Assembly: GCA_003140935.1 (NCBI GenBank)
Contig: PLLJ01000026.1
Coordinates: 1-56,572 of the forward strand
Direction of reading: 5' to 3'
DNA from: Candidatus Omnitrophota bacterium
Lineage (GTDB): Bacteria; Omnitrophota; Omnitrophia; Omnitrophales; Aquincolibacteriaceae
DNA: 56,572 nt
Part shown: positions 27,391-36,884 of the stretch, in pieces
How the letters are laid out: each line of letters starts with the position of its first letter
Position numbering within the stretch: position 1 is the first letter of the stretch
Translations under genes and position numbers: made by a program
The notes under the pieces: model-generated
Seen by the model: the letters and a program-made list of their open reading frames with translations, nothing else
Told to the model about the DNA's origin: nothing
The model's database searches: none

Positions 27391-30300
27391 TTACGCCGCC
27401 TGAGCGACCGACTGACGGGCCGTGTACTCCTCGACAAGCCGCTCTATATTAAAGATGAGACCCTTGGAACCGAATTGGATGAACGAAGGGATCCCGAATT
27501 GCTCCAAATAACCCCTGATCGTGGACGGCTTCGCAAGAACTTTGAGTTGATCTACCTTGTCGAGCGTTGCGAAACGAAGGAGCGCTATCCGGACCGCCGT
27601 CAGCGCCAGCTCCCGTAATCTTGGATCCGCGATCCTGCCGATCTCAGCAAGAACAGAGTAGACACCCAGATCGTCCATCCCCCGGTTCTTGGTCCAAAAA
27701 GAAACGATGAGATCGCTGCTCGCATTGACCGCCCGCTGTACCGCGCTCTTACTTCGTAACGGCATCACGGGAGCCACCGAATTCCATTGTCGCCCGAATG
27801 CCTTCTCGCCGGGCGCACTGTAAACGATCAACCGTGAAGGTTTAAGCGTTGCGAGCATTTTGAGGACCTCCTCGGCGATCCCGTCCCCAGGACGATCCAT
27901 CAGGAGGACAAAAGAGGGCTCTTTCCCGTTCATGACAAGTCCGGCGGCCGCAGCATCGAGGAGAGCCTGATCCCTTGCGACCTTTCCGATCTCCAGCCGG
28001 GATGCGTTATCCGCCAGTCTTTCGGAGCTCTGGTATTCTTCGCCGAACACAACGCGGTTCCGGATCCTCGACACAAGTTCCGCCGCGTCCCCGAACTCGC
28101 CCAGAAGTGTGGTAAGGCGTTCTTGGAATTTTGAAGAAAGAATGAACGAGGCGATCTCCCGCGCCGTGCCGTACCGGCCCAGTTCTTCCCGGAACTGAGC
28201 GATCCGCTCATCGAACGTCTTCCCAAGTTCCGCCTGTCCCTGTGCCCGGAGCTCCGCACGAACCGCTTCGGCTCCCTTCGTTGACGCCGTTGTCACTACT
28301 CCCGTAAAATCCATCTTCATCCCCCACCCGCCAATCTGAAATCCTGAACGATTCTCCGCACGCACCTCGGAGCGAGATTCAAGATCAACCCCCCCATCGA
28401 GCTCAGCCTTCGCGTCTGACACGTTCGTTTTGCCTTTGGGAATATAGATCGACAGTCTGAAGTTCGATCTGTCTGGATCGGGGTGGGTCGGGATGGCCAC
28501 CGCGTAAGCACTTTCCGCATCTCCTAAGAGCCTGTCGGCCAATTGCTCGGAGAAGCCGTATTTATCTATAAGCAAATTTTTATCAACTTTCTCATAACCG
28601 ATCGTGTCCAAAAGAAAATCCTTCACCACGTAACCGGGGCCTTCCCATTTCTTCTTCACAAATTTAATCACGACCTTGTTCTTCTCCAGGGTTACCATAA
28701 TTCTCCGTTCGCGCGCTCCGGTTTTCCTCATGCCGTACCACTCAGCGGATTCCTCAAGAAATTTTTCATCCGTGTAGCGAGTGAACACCCTCTTCGGATC
28801 CTGAATGATTATGGCTTTCTCTTTTAATCGAGCCTGGATATCCGGATGACCAAGATCCACATAACGCTCACCATCAATCTCTAGCTTCGCCTCATTCTTC
28901 AAGGAATTCCAATTCTGGGCTTTTAATATTTCCAGGGCCTCCGTTTTAAAATCTTCTTTCAGCGGTTGGGGTTCCTCTTTTGGAAGCGCTTGTTCTGCCT
29001 GAAATCTCGAGATCTCATCCAAAATCGCGGTCCGATCCTGGCTGGGAAGATCCTTAATCCGTTGGTACAATTCTTGCGCCTTACTATCCATATCTCCTTT
29101 CCCTGCAATTTTTTCTAAACACAAGGCTTCGTTCATCGCTGTGATGATCGCTCTGTACACCTCTTCATCTGCGGGAGGCAGGAATTCGATTGTGTGGGAT
29201 GCCCACATCAGAGTATCCACGATCCGTTCTCTCGCTACATCGATGGGCAAACTTGTCGAATTCCCACCGGCCTTTCCGAATTTGAACCCGAACCAGAACC
29301 CTCCCGACCCCATTTTCATAACAACTTCTCTCAGCCTTGCCTCTTCCGCCGCCAATTCTTCGTCTGAAATTTTTCCCCTCACCTCGGAGCGGCGGGCCTC
29401 CGACCGCGTCAGGCGGGCTTGCAGCCGTCGCAACAATGCTTCGATGCCACCGTGGGCGAGCACGTCAAGATTGGCCAGCTGTTCCAAAAGCGGGGTTGTC
29501 AGTTTGTATTCACGGACCATGCCGGCAAACACAAAGACCCCTTCCAGATATCCCAACGCGTAAACATACGGTAGAAGCTCGATCTCCTTAGGCGTCAATT
29601 TTTCACCGGCGGGAAGCGCGTCGTCATAAGCCCCCACGAACCGTTCGATCTTGTCCATATCCATCGACGACAGGTCCTTAGGATCCCGGTCACGGAGCCG
29701 GATTATCAAGGCGTTCGCCAGATCAAAAACCCGTTTGTCACGATGGGCGTATTCAAAGTCGGTGAGGGCAATGCCGCCGTCATCCTGGAAGAACATATTG
29801 CTCTGCTGAAAATCGCCCTGCACGAGTGTCTCGGGAAGGTCCCTGAGGCTTGCCGCTTCCAGTTTTTTTCTTAACTTTTCCACCCACTGATTAATCTGCT
29901 CCCTGTGGTTCCAAAAGATCTGGTCCGTATCGCTTCGATCCGGCGGCGCGCGCGCCTCGATCTGATCGTAAAGCGCTTCGATTTTCTTCAACCCGTGTTC
30001 GACAGCATTGACGGGAAAAACCTGCGGCAGGTCTTCCAAAATATAATTTTGCTGCGCCGGCTCAAAATCTTTGAGCGCCTGATGAATTTGCGCGAGAACC
30101 TTGGCCGCGGCAATCAAAGGCTCCCCGTCCACATCACCCCAGCCATAGTCATTTTTCCCTTCTAATTTCTCATAAAGGACAAAATACGAGTCCCCTACCT
30201 TCACATAGGGTTTCTCGTCACTGGCCCGCTGGATCCTCGCCACCCGGAGCCCGTTTTGATGCAGCCGGTCCAGGACCGCCGCCTCCCATTCGATATAAGA

Positions 30301-33300
30301 TGGTACATTCCTGAACCTTGGCCTCTTGAGAACAAAATCGCCTTTTTCCGTTCCTCCGACGATCATGACATTCGGCTTGTCCTTTACGGCCACCGCTTGG
30401 AATTGGGCGATCCCATAGCCTGAAAGTATTTTCCCAAGCAGATTCCGATCAATGGAAACCTCCGGGGGGATTCCCTCCCGCGCCTCGGAACGCCCCGGAA
30501 AAAGCGTATTTAAATCCTGAAGGGATTTCCAGGTCCAGGCCCCGGACGGATCTTCGGTCTGAAAATATTTGAATTCCCGGAAGGGTTTCCCGAGCGCCGC
30601 GAAAAGATTATCCAGGACCATTGCGGCCCCCTGAACTTTCTGCCGTTCGCTCCCTTCGGAACCGCGGACCAGGACCACCGAATCGAGCCCGGAACCTCCA
30701 ACGTGCGAGGCTTCCCCCATGTGAAAAGCAAGATTCGAAGCGCGATACATCGGCACATCGATATTCGCATCCCCGAGACCCACGACCAAAACCTGCTCGT
30801 CCTCCTTCAAGGGAAGTTCCCGGGTCAGCGAGTCGAGCACCTTGTCCCGGAAAGAAACTGCGGCGCGGTATTTAGTCGAACGTGTAATTTTTGTGCAGTG
30901 GGACTCGCTGAAATACCCAAGATCCTCTTCTTTAAGACTACTCAGGGACGGTTCGCTCTTGATCCCTTGTCGGACCTTTTGTCCCATGGCGAAAAAATTC
31001 AACTGAGGGTCCCGGTTCCCTATTTCGATTTCAGTGCCCCGGTCCAGGAACCAAACCGAGGGATTGATCTGGGCCCGGATCAACGACATCACAGGCTCCC
31101 AAACCATCAACCGGGATCCCACCTCCTTGAATGACGGATCGAATGAGGTCTGCTGAACCCGCACGATCAAGGCACGCGCCGCCGCAATAAGCCCCGGATC
31201 CTTTAATTGCTTCATGAGAACTTCCTCGACATAAGCTCCCAGCAGGATCTTTGAGATCGCAAAGGCTTGCACGTCCTCATAGACCGGCACGGCAAATTTC
31301 CCTTGTCCGGTCTCCCGATCGTACTCCTGGCCGCCGGTATAACCGTAAACCGTGACTCCTTGTTTTGGATCCGGGAAAAGTCCGGCCACCAGATTTCCGA
31401 GCGGCTCGCCTTCACGCTGCCAAGGGAGCGGATCTTTCACAAGCGCCACGGCCGGAGATCCGGAAATGACCGCCAGATGAGCGCGCCCCGTTGCGAGATG
31501 ATCCTGAAAGAGTCTCACAACCTTGGGATCTAAAGGCTCACCGGAATTCAAACGCCAAATGCCGTCGAAATCCGAAAGGATGATCACGTGCGCGATCTTT
31601 TTAGCCGGATCAATATTCGCCGGAACCGGGACGGGAAGACGGGTCCGCGCCTCGGAACGGGGTTCGGCCTTGGTCTCTCCAGCGCCACGAGCGCCAAAAG
31701 GCTTGCGGAAATGATCGAAGTTTGGATTGCGCGGACCCAGAGGATCCGCGATCAGCTCGACCGCATATTCCAGGGAAAATTCTCTCGGGATTCTTTCCAA
31801 AATCCCCGCCCTTTCGCGGGATGCGACATAGCCGTCATAAAACTCTGGAGCGCTCTTTCTTTGAGTGTCCTTTTTTTGAGAACCCTTTACCGAGGTCCAT
31901 ATAATTTTCAGCCGTCCCTCATCACGCATCCGACTCAAAAAGCAGTCCATTAGAAATGGGCCTTTCCCCTGAAATGGGTCTTCGCGAGTCATAAGAGGGC
32001 CCATTCTTACCGTCGTACCATTGGGGTAAATTTCGCCGACGACTGCTCCCGTGATCTGACGGTCACGGACAAGACCATAAACGCGAAAGTTACGGTCTTC
32101 GAACCAACGCTTCCAATCATCCTGCATTCGTGTGCCAAAGATCTCTTCTTCAAGCCTATAAAGTTCTCTGAAAAGTTGCTTCTTTTGTTGTTGATCTAAC
32201 TTAAGATCTTTTAAATTAACCACATCCCCGAGAACATCGTGTCTATCGACCACCGCGTTTACTGTAGCCCCCTCCGGAATTTGAAACCTGACTTCAGAAC
32301 GGAATTGTCCGGCCGTTCCCATCGGGCCACACAATGCAATCTTGGCTGCGAGTTCGGAGGGGACGGCCGCCCGCCAGCGTTCCATCCCACGGCCAGGTTT
32401 CTCAGCATAATAGTTCAAGAGGTACGGCTGAAGGACACCGCCTTCTTTTCGCCCCCCCTCAACCTCCAGACGCGGATTGATGTATCCGGTTTTCTCGATC
32501 GACTTGGCGAACGGGGTCGTGAGAAACAATTCCTGAAGATCGACAGACAGCAAGGCGGAATTTTTTTGTATCGTCGAGAGAAGGTCGTGCATGATGAGGA
32601 TGCGATCCTTCAGCGTTTTAACATGCTTTTCCCAGATCTTGGCGGCGTGAAGTGCGGCCAGCCTCTCGAAATATTTATTTTTCATGGTCTCGAGAGTCGA
32701 ACCATTCATGATATTCGACAGCTTCAAACGAGTCCCGGGAGGAAGCTGGGCGATAAATCCGCTGAAGATCCCGCGTCTCTGTTCCAGGGGATCAGAAATA
32801 TGGAATTGCTGCAGCTGAATAGCGAACCTGCCCGAGGCATCGCGATAGCTGTTTCCTTCGAGCGGTGCGATCAGCATAAAACGGTCATTTTTTTGCCCGG
32901 GAATAACTCCATGGTCATTCATTTCGTAAATATCAAAAGAATCGCTGCCGGGAGGATTTCCCTCCGCATCGTAAACAAAACCGTAAGTCCGCCAATGCCC
33001 TGAGTCCCGCGGGACCTCGGCGCGCATTCTGATGCCTTCGATCATCCGTTGATCTTCCATGCCCAGATATTGTGAAAAACGCGTCTTTGTCGTATCCGTC
33101 CCTGGAACCTTCCCGCGGCCGGTCGGTTGCTCCCGCACCTCGGCGCGAGCTTCAGGCTTGTTCACCGGCTCTGCCTCGACCCTGCCCGCCCGGATTGAGG
33201 GATCGAGGCTTTGAATGAGCCCCAGAAAGGACGGCTTGGTTTGACCGGCACGATCGAGGAGGACGGAGACGGTCTGGGCGCTTAGCTCTTTTTTCGCGAT

Positions 33301-35223
33301 AAGCTGCTTGAGACCGTCGGTGAAAATGTCGAGCTGGGATTCGAAGGCTTTCCAGAGGCGCGCGAACGAATCCTTTTTGAACCTCTCGAGTTCTTTGCGG
33401 ACAATGTCAAGGATCTCCTCTTGGGTGCGCTTGGAGCTTACGGCCGTGGCAACCTCGGGCATGCTTTGGAGGATTTCATCGATATAGGGCAGGAATTTCC
33501 CCGCCTCAGCTATGCGCCCGTCCTTGGCAAGCTCGCGAATGACATTGTCACGCCAAACCTTCAATGTCCTCACGCGTTCCTGGATGGGCAGGGCCTCGAC
33601 CAAAGCCTTTGCGGCGTGGCGCATCAGAGCGTCAAAATAAGTGGTCTTCAGATAATCCCTGAACGAGACGTCGCCTTTCATAACCTTGGCATAATTCTCG
33701 CCACCCGCGAGAGAGGCGATCTTCGGGGTCACCACCACGTAGGCCACGCCTTTTTCTTTCAGAATGCGCTCAAGGCCCTGGGTGTGAAAACCGCCGGCGA
33801 CGACGGCCACGGCCTTTTGCTTCGTGTCTTTCATCATCGCATCGATCTTTCCCATGAACGCCTGATCGCGCTCCCGGGCCGACTGGTAGAAATTCAGCGC
33901 GGGCGCGAGGTCCTGTTTGAATGCAGGATCCGTCACAAGGTTGAGGTAGGCGTCCGGCTCTTTCTGATACTTTGCGAGACCCTCATGGGTCAGCTCAAGC
34001 GTGATCATTTCTTTCAGGAGAAAAAGTTTTTGGTATTTTTCCGCTAATGCCTGCTCGGTGGGAGTTTGGATAAGGCTCTTCTCCACCTCGGAGAGAAAAC
34101 TCTCGAGCTCGTCGTAAAGCCGGCTGCCTTTGATCTCGGAAAGGATCTCCTCATGTCCGAGCAGCTTCTTGAGGGCCGGGGTCAGTTCCACGGTCTTCCC
34201 GTATTCGCTTCCTAGTTGGACCAAATACTGGAGCATCTGGCCGGCCGTGATCTGCCCGGTATTAAAAGCCTGATAACGGTTGTAGAAATTCATTTCGGCT
34301 TTCACACCGAGACCTCGCAGATACTTCACCTTGAACTCGTCGGCGATCTTGCGGACAAGCGGCACAAGCGCCTCCGGCTTCCCCGATTGTTCATAGCCGA
34401 TCGACGCGATCAGACCCGGAAGATCCTGATACCCGGAGGTTGTCTTGAGGAGGTTTTGGAACTTGGAGAGATAGATGAGAAGATCAAGGAGCGAAGCGCG
34501 TTCGGTGAGAAAATTCTCCCGGGCTTCCTCGAATTCGTTCAGCTTGGCGTCATAGACTTTGGCGCGTTCACGATCGAGCGACTGCTTGAACACGTCCCAT
34601 TGGCTGAGCAGCGGGCCTTTTTTTTGTTGCGCGCGAAGATAGGCGGAATAATTTTTTTCATAAAGATCCCAAGTTTCCATGCCGCGGAACTCGCCCGTCT
34701 CCTCCTGCAGGACGGCCGCCATCTCGGGCCCGGTAAGCTCGGCTCTTTTTTCATAGCCGGCAAAGATTTTCCGCTTGATGCTGGGTTCGGGAAATGTCCT
34801 GAGCAAAATGGGTTCGAGCCTGCCCTGGGCGCCCTCGAGCGCCGTGAGGCGGATGCCATAACTTTTTTGAAGATGGTTGAGGATCTTCGCGATATTTTCC
34901 TGGGCGTCGACCACGGCATGCGCGTCCTGGATGAGCACGACAAACCGCTCGTGCCGGGACTCGGGATTCGTCGCTAGGGACTCGTTAAAATTCTTTGCTG
35001 TTTCGAGTCCCGAGGCACGAGTCCCGAGGAACATTTTTTGGATGCTTCCCATCTCCGGAGGAATGGCAAGCGTGTCTATCGGGAAAACGTTTGGTGCCGC
35101 TGCGTCAGTGGGTGAAGCAGCGGGCGTGGCCCAAGTGACGCTCGTCACCGTGAAAACAATCGCCACGATAAACGCCGCAAATTTCATACCGCGCCCGTGA
35201 GTTTTTTTACTTTTTACAATCAT
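27391..35223 (-). CDS. Giant secreted-type multidomain protein 1 with R-S-E-x-R tags
   Basis: 2610 residues. A signal peptide (MKFAAFIVAIVFTVTSVTWA from residue 13) leads. Residues about 90-500 resemble TraB/ChaN/TIKI-type proteins (VLIQDAHA early, VAVVAGGFHTQGLERIL late). About 1000-1170 is a GNAT acyltransferase-like domain (RVYGLVRDRQITGAVVGE). About 1205-1500 is HAD-like (LSDFDGIW, ISGSP, VVGLGDANIDVPMY). About 1590-1930 is an APH-type small-molecule kinase (VQGDFQQSNMFF, LTDFEYA). The last 650 residues are unassigned, with a Rossmann-like strand FVLLMDRPGDG near 2437. Pentapeptides such as RSEVR or RSEAR stand near residues 692, 975, 1188, 1578, 1940, 2283 and 2325, mostly between domains. 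Kinase and acyltransferase domains behind a signal peptide are odd, because ATP and acyl-CoA are not expected outside the membrane. Confidence 0.85.
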   Translation of the reverse strand: MIVKSKKTHGRGMKFAAFIVAIVFTVTSVTWATPAASPTDAAAPNVFPIDTLAIPPEMGSIQKMFLGTRASGLETAKNFNESLATNPESRHERFVVLIQDAHAVVDAQENIAKILNHLQKSYGIRLTALEGAQGRLEPILLRTFPEPSIKRKIFAGYEKRAELTGPEMAAVLQEETGEFRGMETWDLYEKNYSAYLRAQQKKGPLLSQWDVFKQSLDRERAKVYDAKLNEFEEARENFLTERASLLDLLIYLSKFQNLLKTTSGYQDLPGLIASIGYEQSGKPEALVPLVRKIADEFKVKYLRGLGVKAEMNFYNRYQAFNTGQITAGQMLQYLVQLGSEYGKTVELTPALKKLLGHEEILSEIKGSRLYDELESFLSEVEKSLIQTPTEQALAEKYQKLFLLKEMITLELTHEGLAKYQKEPDAYLNLVTDPAFKQDLAPALNFYQSARERDQAFMGKIDAMMKDTKQKAVAVVAGGFHTQGLERILKEKGVAYVVVTPKIASLAGGENYAKVMKGDVSFRDYLKTTYFDALMRHAAKALVEALPIQERVRTLKVWRDNVIRELAKDGRIAEAGKFLPYIDEILQSMPEVATAVSSKRTQEEILDIVRKELERFKKDSFARLWKAFESQLDIFTDGLKQLIAKKELSAQTVSVLLDRAGQTKPSFLGLIQSLDPSIRAGRVEAEPVNKPEARAEVREQPTGRGKVPGTDTTKTRFSQYLGMEDQRMIEGIRMRAEVPRDSGHWRTYGFVYDAEGNPPGSDSFDIYEMNDHGVIPGQKNDRFMLIAPLEGNSYRDASGRFAIQLQQFHISDPLEQRRGIFSGFIAQLPPGTRLKLSNIMNGSTLETMKNKYFERLAALHAAKIWEKHVKTLKDRILIMHDLLSTIQKNSALLSVDLQELFLTTPFAKSIEKTGYINPRLEVEGGRKEGGVLQPYLLNYYAEKPGRGMERWRAAVPSELAAKIALCGPMGTAGQFRSEVRFQIPEGATVNAVVDRHDVLGDVVNLKDLKLDQQQKKQLFRELYRLEEEIFGTRMQDDWKRWFEDRNFRVYGLVRDRQITGAVVGEIYPNGTTVRMGPLMTREDPFQGKGPFLMDCFLSRMRDEGRLKIIWTSVKGSQKKDTQRKSAPEFYDGYVASRERAGILERIPREFSLEYAVELIADPLGPRNPNFDHFRKPFGARGAGETKAEPRSEARTRLPVPVPANIDPAKKIAHVIILSDFDGIWRLNSGEPLDPKVVRLFQDHLATGRAHLAVISGSPAVALVKDPLPWQREGEPLGNLVAGLFPDPKQGVTVYGYTGGQEYDRETGQGKFAVPVYEDVQAFAISKILLGAYVEEVLMKQLKDPGLIAAARALIVRVQQTSFDPSFKEVGSRLMVWEPVMSLIRAQINPSVWFLDRGTEIEIGNRDPQLNFFAMGQKVRQGIKSEPSLSSLKEEDLGYFSESHCTKITRSTKYRAAVSFRDKVLDSLTRELPLKEDEQVLVVGLGDANIDVPMYRASNLAFHMGEASHVGGSGLDSVVLVRGSEGSERQKVQGAAMVLDNLFAALGKPFREFKYFQTEDPSGAWTWKSLQDLNTLFPGRSEAREGIPPEVSIDRNLLGKILSGYGIAQFQAVAVKDKPNVMIVGGTEKGDFVLKRPRFRNVPSYIEWEAAVLDRLHQNGLRVARIQRASDEKPYVKVGDSYFVLYEKLEGKNDYGWGDVDGEPLIAAAKVLAQIHQALKDFEPAQQNYILEDLPQVFPVNAVEHGLKKIEALYDQIEARAPPDRSDTDQIFWNHREQINQWVEKLRKKLEAASLRDLPETLVQGDFQQSNMFFQDDGGIALTDFEYAHRDKRVFDLANALIIRLRDRDPKDLSSMDMDKIERFVGAYDDALPAGEKLTPKEIELLPYVYALGYLEGVFVFAGMVREYKLTTPLLEQLANLDVLAHGGIEALLRRLQARLTRSEARRSEVRGKISDEELAAEEARLREVVMKMGSGGFWFGFKFGKAGGNSTSLPIDVARERIVDTLMWASHTIEFLPPADEEVYRAIITAMNEALCLEKIAGKGDMDSKAQELYQRIKDLPSQDRTAILDEISRFQAEQALPKEEPQPLKEDFKTEALEILKAQNWNSLKNEAKLEIDGERYVDLGHPDIQARLKEKAIIIQDPKRVFTRYTDEKFLEESAEWYGMRKTGARERRIMVTLEKNKVVIKFVKKKWEGPGYVVKDFLLDTIGYEKVDKNLLIDKYGFSEQLADRLLGDAESAYAVAIPTHPDPDRSNFRLSIYIPKGKTNVSDAKAELDGGVDLESRSEVRAENRSGFQIGGWGMKMDFTGVVTTASTKGAEAVRAELRAQGQAELGKTFDERIAQFREELGRYGTAREIASFILSSKFQERLTTLLGEFGDAAELVSRIRNRVVFGEEYQSSERLADNASRLEIGKVARDQALLDAAAAGLVMNGKEPSFVLLMDRPGDGIAEEVLKMLATLKPSRLIVYSAPGEKAFGRQWNSVAPVMPLRSKSAVQRAVNASSDLIVSFWTKNRGMDDLGVYSVLAEIGRIADPRLRELALTAVRIALLRFATLDKVDQLKVLAKPSTIRGYLEQFGIPSFIQFGSKGLIFNIERLVEEYTARQSVAQAA
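34956..35028. repeat. GGGACTCG palindromic element, copy A, in frame inside giant protein 1
   Basis: A 73-bp palindromic unit starting GGGACTCGGGATTCG and ending CACGAGTCCCGAG. Related units are at 44534-44611 and 45021-45098. Here it is read in frame in giant protein 1, encoding roughly LGTRASGLETAKNFNESLAT and a few more residues between the signal peptide and the first domain. The host frame is intact, so this is a tolerated or exploited insertion. Confidence 0.7.
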
Positions 35224-35759
35224 ATTTTATGTGCCTTTTTTTTACCCCAAACATTGGCGTTCAGTTTTTACCTCACAAAGTTCTAACCCTTTTATCCAGG
35301 CCAAATTCCATGCAATAAACTCTGGGTTCATTCCCTATCAAAAATATGCCATTCAAATATAGTTATTACAAGGTCTTAAAAGCATATTTTTTATATCATT
35401 TGACTGTTTTTTACTATAATTTACTATATATGCTATGTATTGCTATATAATTGGGCACTAAAAAGGACATAAAATCAACCAACGAACCAAAATTCGGAGG
35501 TCAGAACATCGGGGATAAATATCTTGGATTGAACTGGATCGATGGAAGTGAGGAAACTTGAAGAAGCTATTTATTGAGGAAAACGAAAACGCACGAGCCT
35601 ATCATGAGATAAGCATAAATTCCAATCGAGGATACGACCAAGATTGGTATCACGACCCTCTCGGTTTCGAATGAAACGGTTTCATGGGGAGAAGTGAAAC
35701 AGGAACAATACGTGACTCAAGAAAAAAGATACCCTTCCCAAAAAAAATTGCGGAAACGC
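35224..35759. other. 536-bp A+T-rich intergenic region with promoter-like sequence
   Basis: This gap separates giant protein 1 from a KTSC-domain gene. The part 35330-35460 is very A+T rich, with many TATA-like words, and could hold the promoter of the giant gene, but I cannot fix the boxes. On the plus strand a TTG at 35558 with GAGG upstream opens a 38-codon frame ending at 35674 (starts KKLFIEENENARAYHEIS after the TTG). It may be a small or decayed gene; support is weak. No RNA gene is visible. Confidence 0.4.
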
Positions 35760-35972
35760 TTACCGGACCTTCCTGGCCTGGTATTTATTCTTAATATTCG
35801 ACTCAAAAAAACGGCCGTAGGAAGGGGCGGTCAGGAATTCCTGATAGACCGTTTCGGGGACATTCTCATACTGGTAGATGGAGCCGACAATGAATTCAAC
35901 CTGAAGCATATTGCGCTTATGTTCATACCCAATCCATTCAATCTCACGCGATAAGACCATGTTGTTGATCAT
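35760..35972 (-). CDS. KTSC domain protein
   Basis: 70 residues from ATG 35972. A second ATG three bases earlier lies too close to the GGAGG. The sequence fits the KTSC domain: a short strand ending IEWIGYE, then LQVEFIVGSIYQYENVP, then VYQEFLTAPSYGRFFESNIK with a terminal Y-x-x-R-K-V tail. The family is named for its likeness to the C-terminus of some lysyl-tRNA synthetases; its function is not established. It is a lone small gene between A+T-rich gaps. Confidence 0.83.
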   Translation of the reverse strand: MINNMVLSREIEWIGYEHKRNMLQVEFIVGSIYQYENVPETVYQEFLTAPSYGRFFESNIKNKYQARKVR

Positions 35973-36217
35973 CATGTCCCTCCTTCTTGGTTGATATAAT
36001 TAACGGACACAATGATGAAATCTTGAATTTTTTTCGGATTTTTTTTAAAAAATCTCCGGCAAGACACACCCCGCCCCCGTCATCACACGACATCCATGCT
36101 TCTGATCGACGCATGCGATACTCCATTCTATGAGGCAGCGTTTTCAAGACAGACCCTGCCACACTATGACCGTCTCTTAAGCTCCGCGGCCCTTGGGATA
36201 AACATCCCGTCATGAAT

Positions 36218-36433
36218 TCAGGAGCTAGGGTGTCTTCGCGGATCTTCGAGCAAGACGCGTATTTCTTCATCTAGCGCTCCAAATTCTTTGGCGATCGCGA
36301 TGAAATCGGGGCAATTCTCGTACCGCTCCGAGATCAATGCTTCTCTGAGATAGATCAACGCGGTCAACTTCACGGGATCCCGCGTTCTCCGTCTGTAGCG
36401 TGCTATGCCGTTCGGACTTAATGTTGGGTTCAT
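36218..36433 (-). CDS. Small hypothetical protein, 71 residues
   Basis: ATG 36433 is preceded by GGAGGAG at good spacing, which favours it over an in-frame ATG nine codons upstream. The protein is hydrophilic and mainly helical: a basic N-terminal part (IARYRRRTRDPVKLTALIYL) and an acidic C-terminal part (KEFGALDEEIRVLLEDPRR). I do not recognise it. It could be a small regulatory or nucleic-acid-binding protein, but nothing proves this. Confidence 0.55.
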   Translation of the reverse strand: MNPTLSPNGIARYRRRTRDPVKLTALIYLREALISERYENCPDFIAIAKEFGALDEEIRVLLEDPRRHPSS

Positions 36434-36540
36434 GTCCACTCCTCCTTTTTTTTTGTTCATTGCCTTCGCTTCGTTTATGAAGCCATCACTTTTGCACCCG
36501 TCTTAAACTGCTACGAGAGCTCATGGCCCTAAAAACACGA

Positions 36541-36572
36541 AAGCCCATGACCGCTTTTGCGATCATGGGCTT
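36541..36572 (-). terminator. Hairpin terminator downstream of the 49-residue gene
   Basis: AAGCCCATGA (36541-36550) pairs with TCATGGGCTT (36563-36572); after one mismatch, CGC pairs with GCG around a TTTT loop. T-runs follow on both strands, longer on the minus strand (GTGTTTTT). It lies 32 bp after the small minus-strand gene at 36604-36753, so it most likely ends that transcript. Confidence 0.6.
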
Positions 36573-36603
36573 TTGAAAGATTCCGTTATATTTTACTTCC
36601 GGC

Positions 36604-36753
36604 TTACGCTAAGTCCTCCCGAGCGTCCCTCAAAAGCCCACGGCCGCGAACCGTATGGCGGCACTTCGTGGACAGAAACCACGCCTGCGCCATGACGATC
36701 GTCATGGGATATTTCGCTAAGCTATGGATCTGATTGAGGTTACGCTTATTCAT
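36604..36753 (-). CDS. Small hypothetical protein, 49 residues
   Basis: An ATG at 36753 with AAAGGA five to six bases upstream opens a 49-codon frame ending in TAA at 36604. The peptide starts MNKRNLNQIHSLAKYPMTIV and continues with a basic middle (STKCRHTVRGRG). A hairpin terminator follows 32 bp downstream. A good ribosome-binding site plus a terminator at the right places argue for a real small gene; I know of no family. Confidence 0.45.
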   Translation of the reverse strand: MNKRNLNQIHSLAKYPMTIVMAQAWFLSTKCRHTVRGRGLLRDAREDLA

Positions 36754-36884
36754 AATTTTCCTTTGTTTCAATTTACACAATGAATCTAACAGATTTCAGG
36801 AATTTGTCAAATTTTTCAACGGTTTTGGCTCTGAGGGAGCGAAAAAAGAGGGTTTCCCCTATAAAACACGGTACCGGCCGACGA

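Noticed and set aside
35694..35954. Plus-strand frame overlapping the KTSC gene
   Set aside because: The minus-strand protein fits a known domain and has a strong ribosome-binding site.
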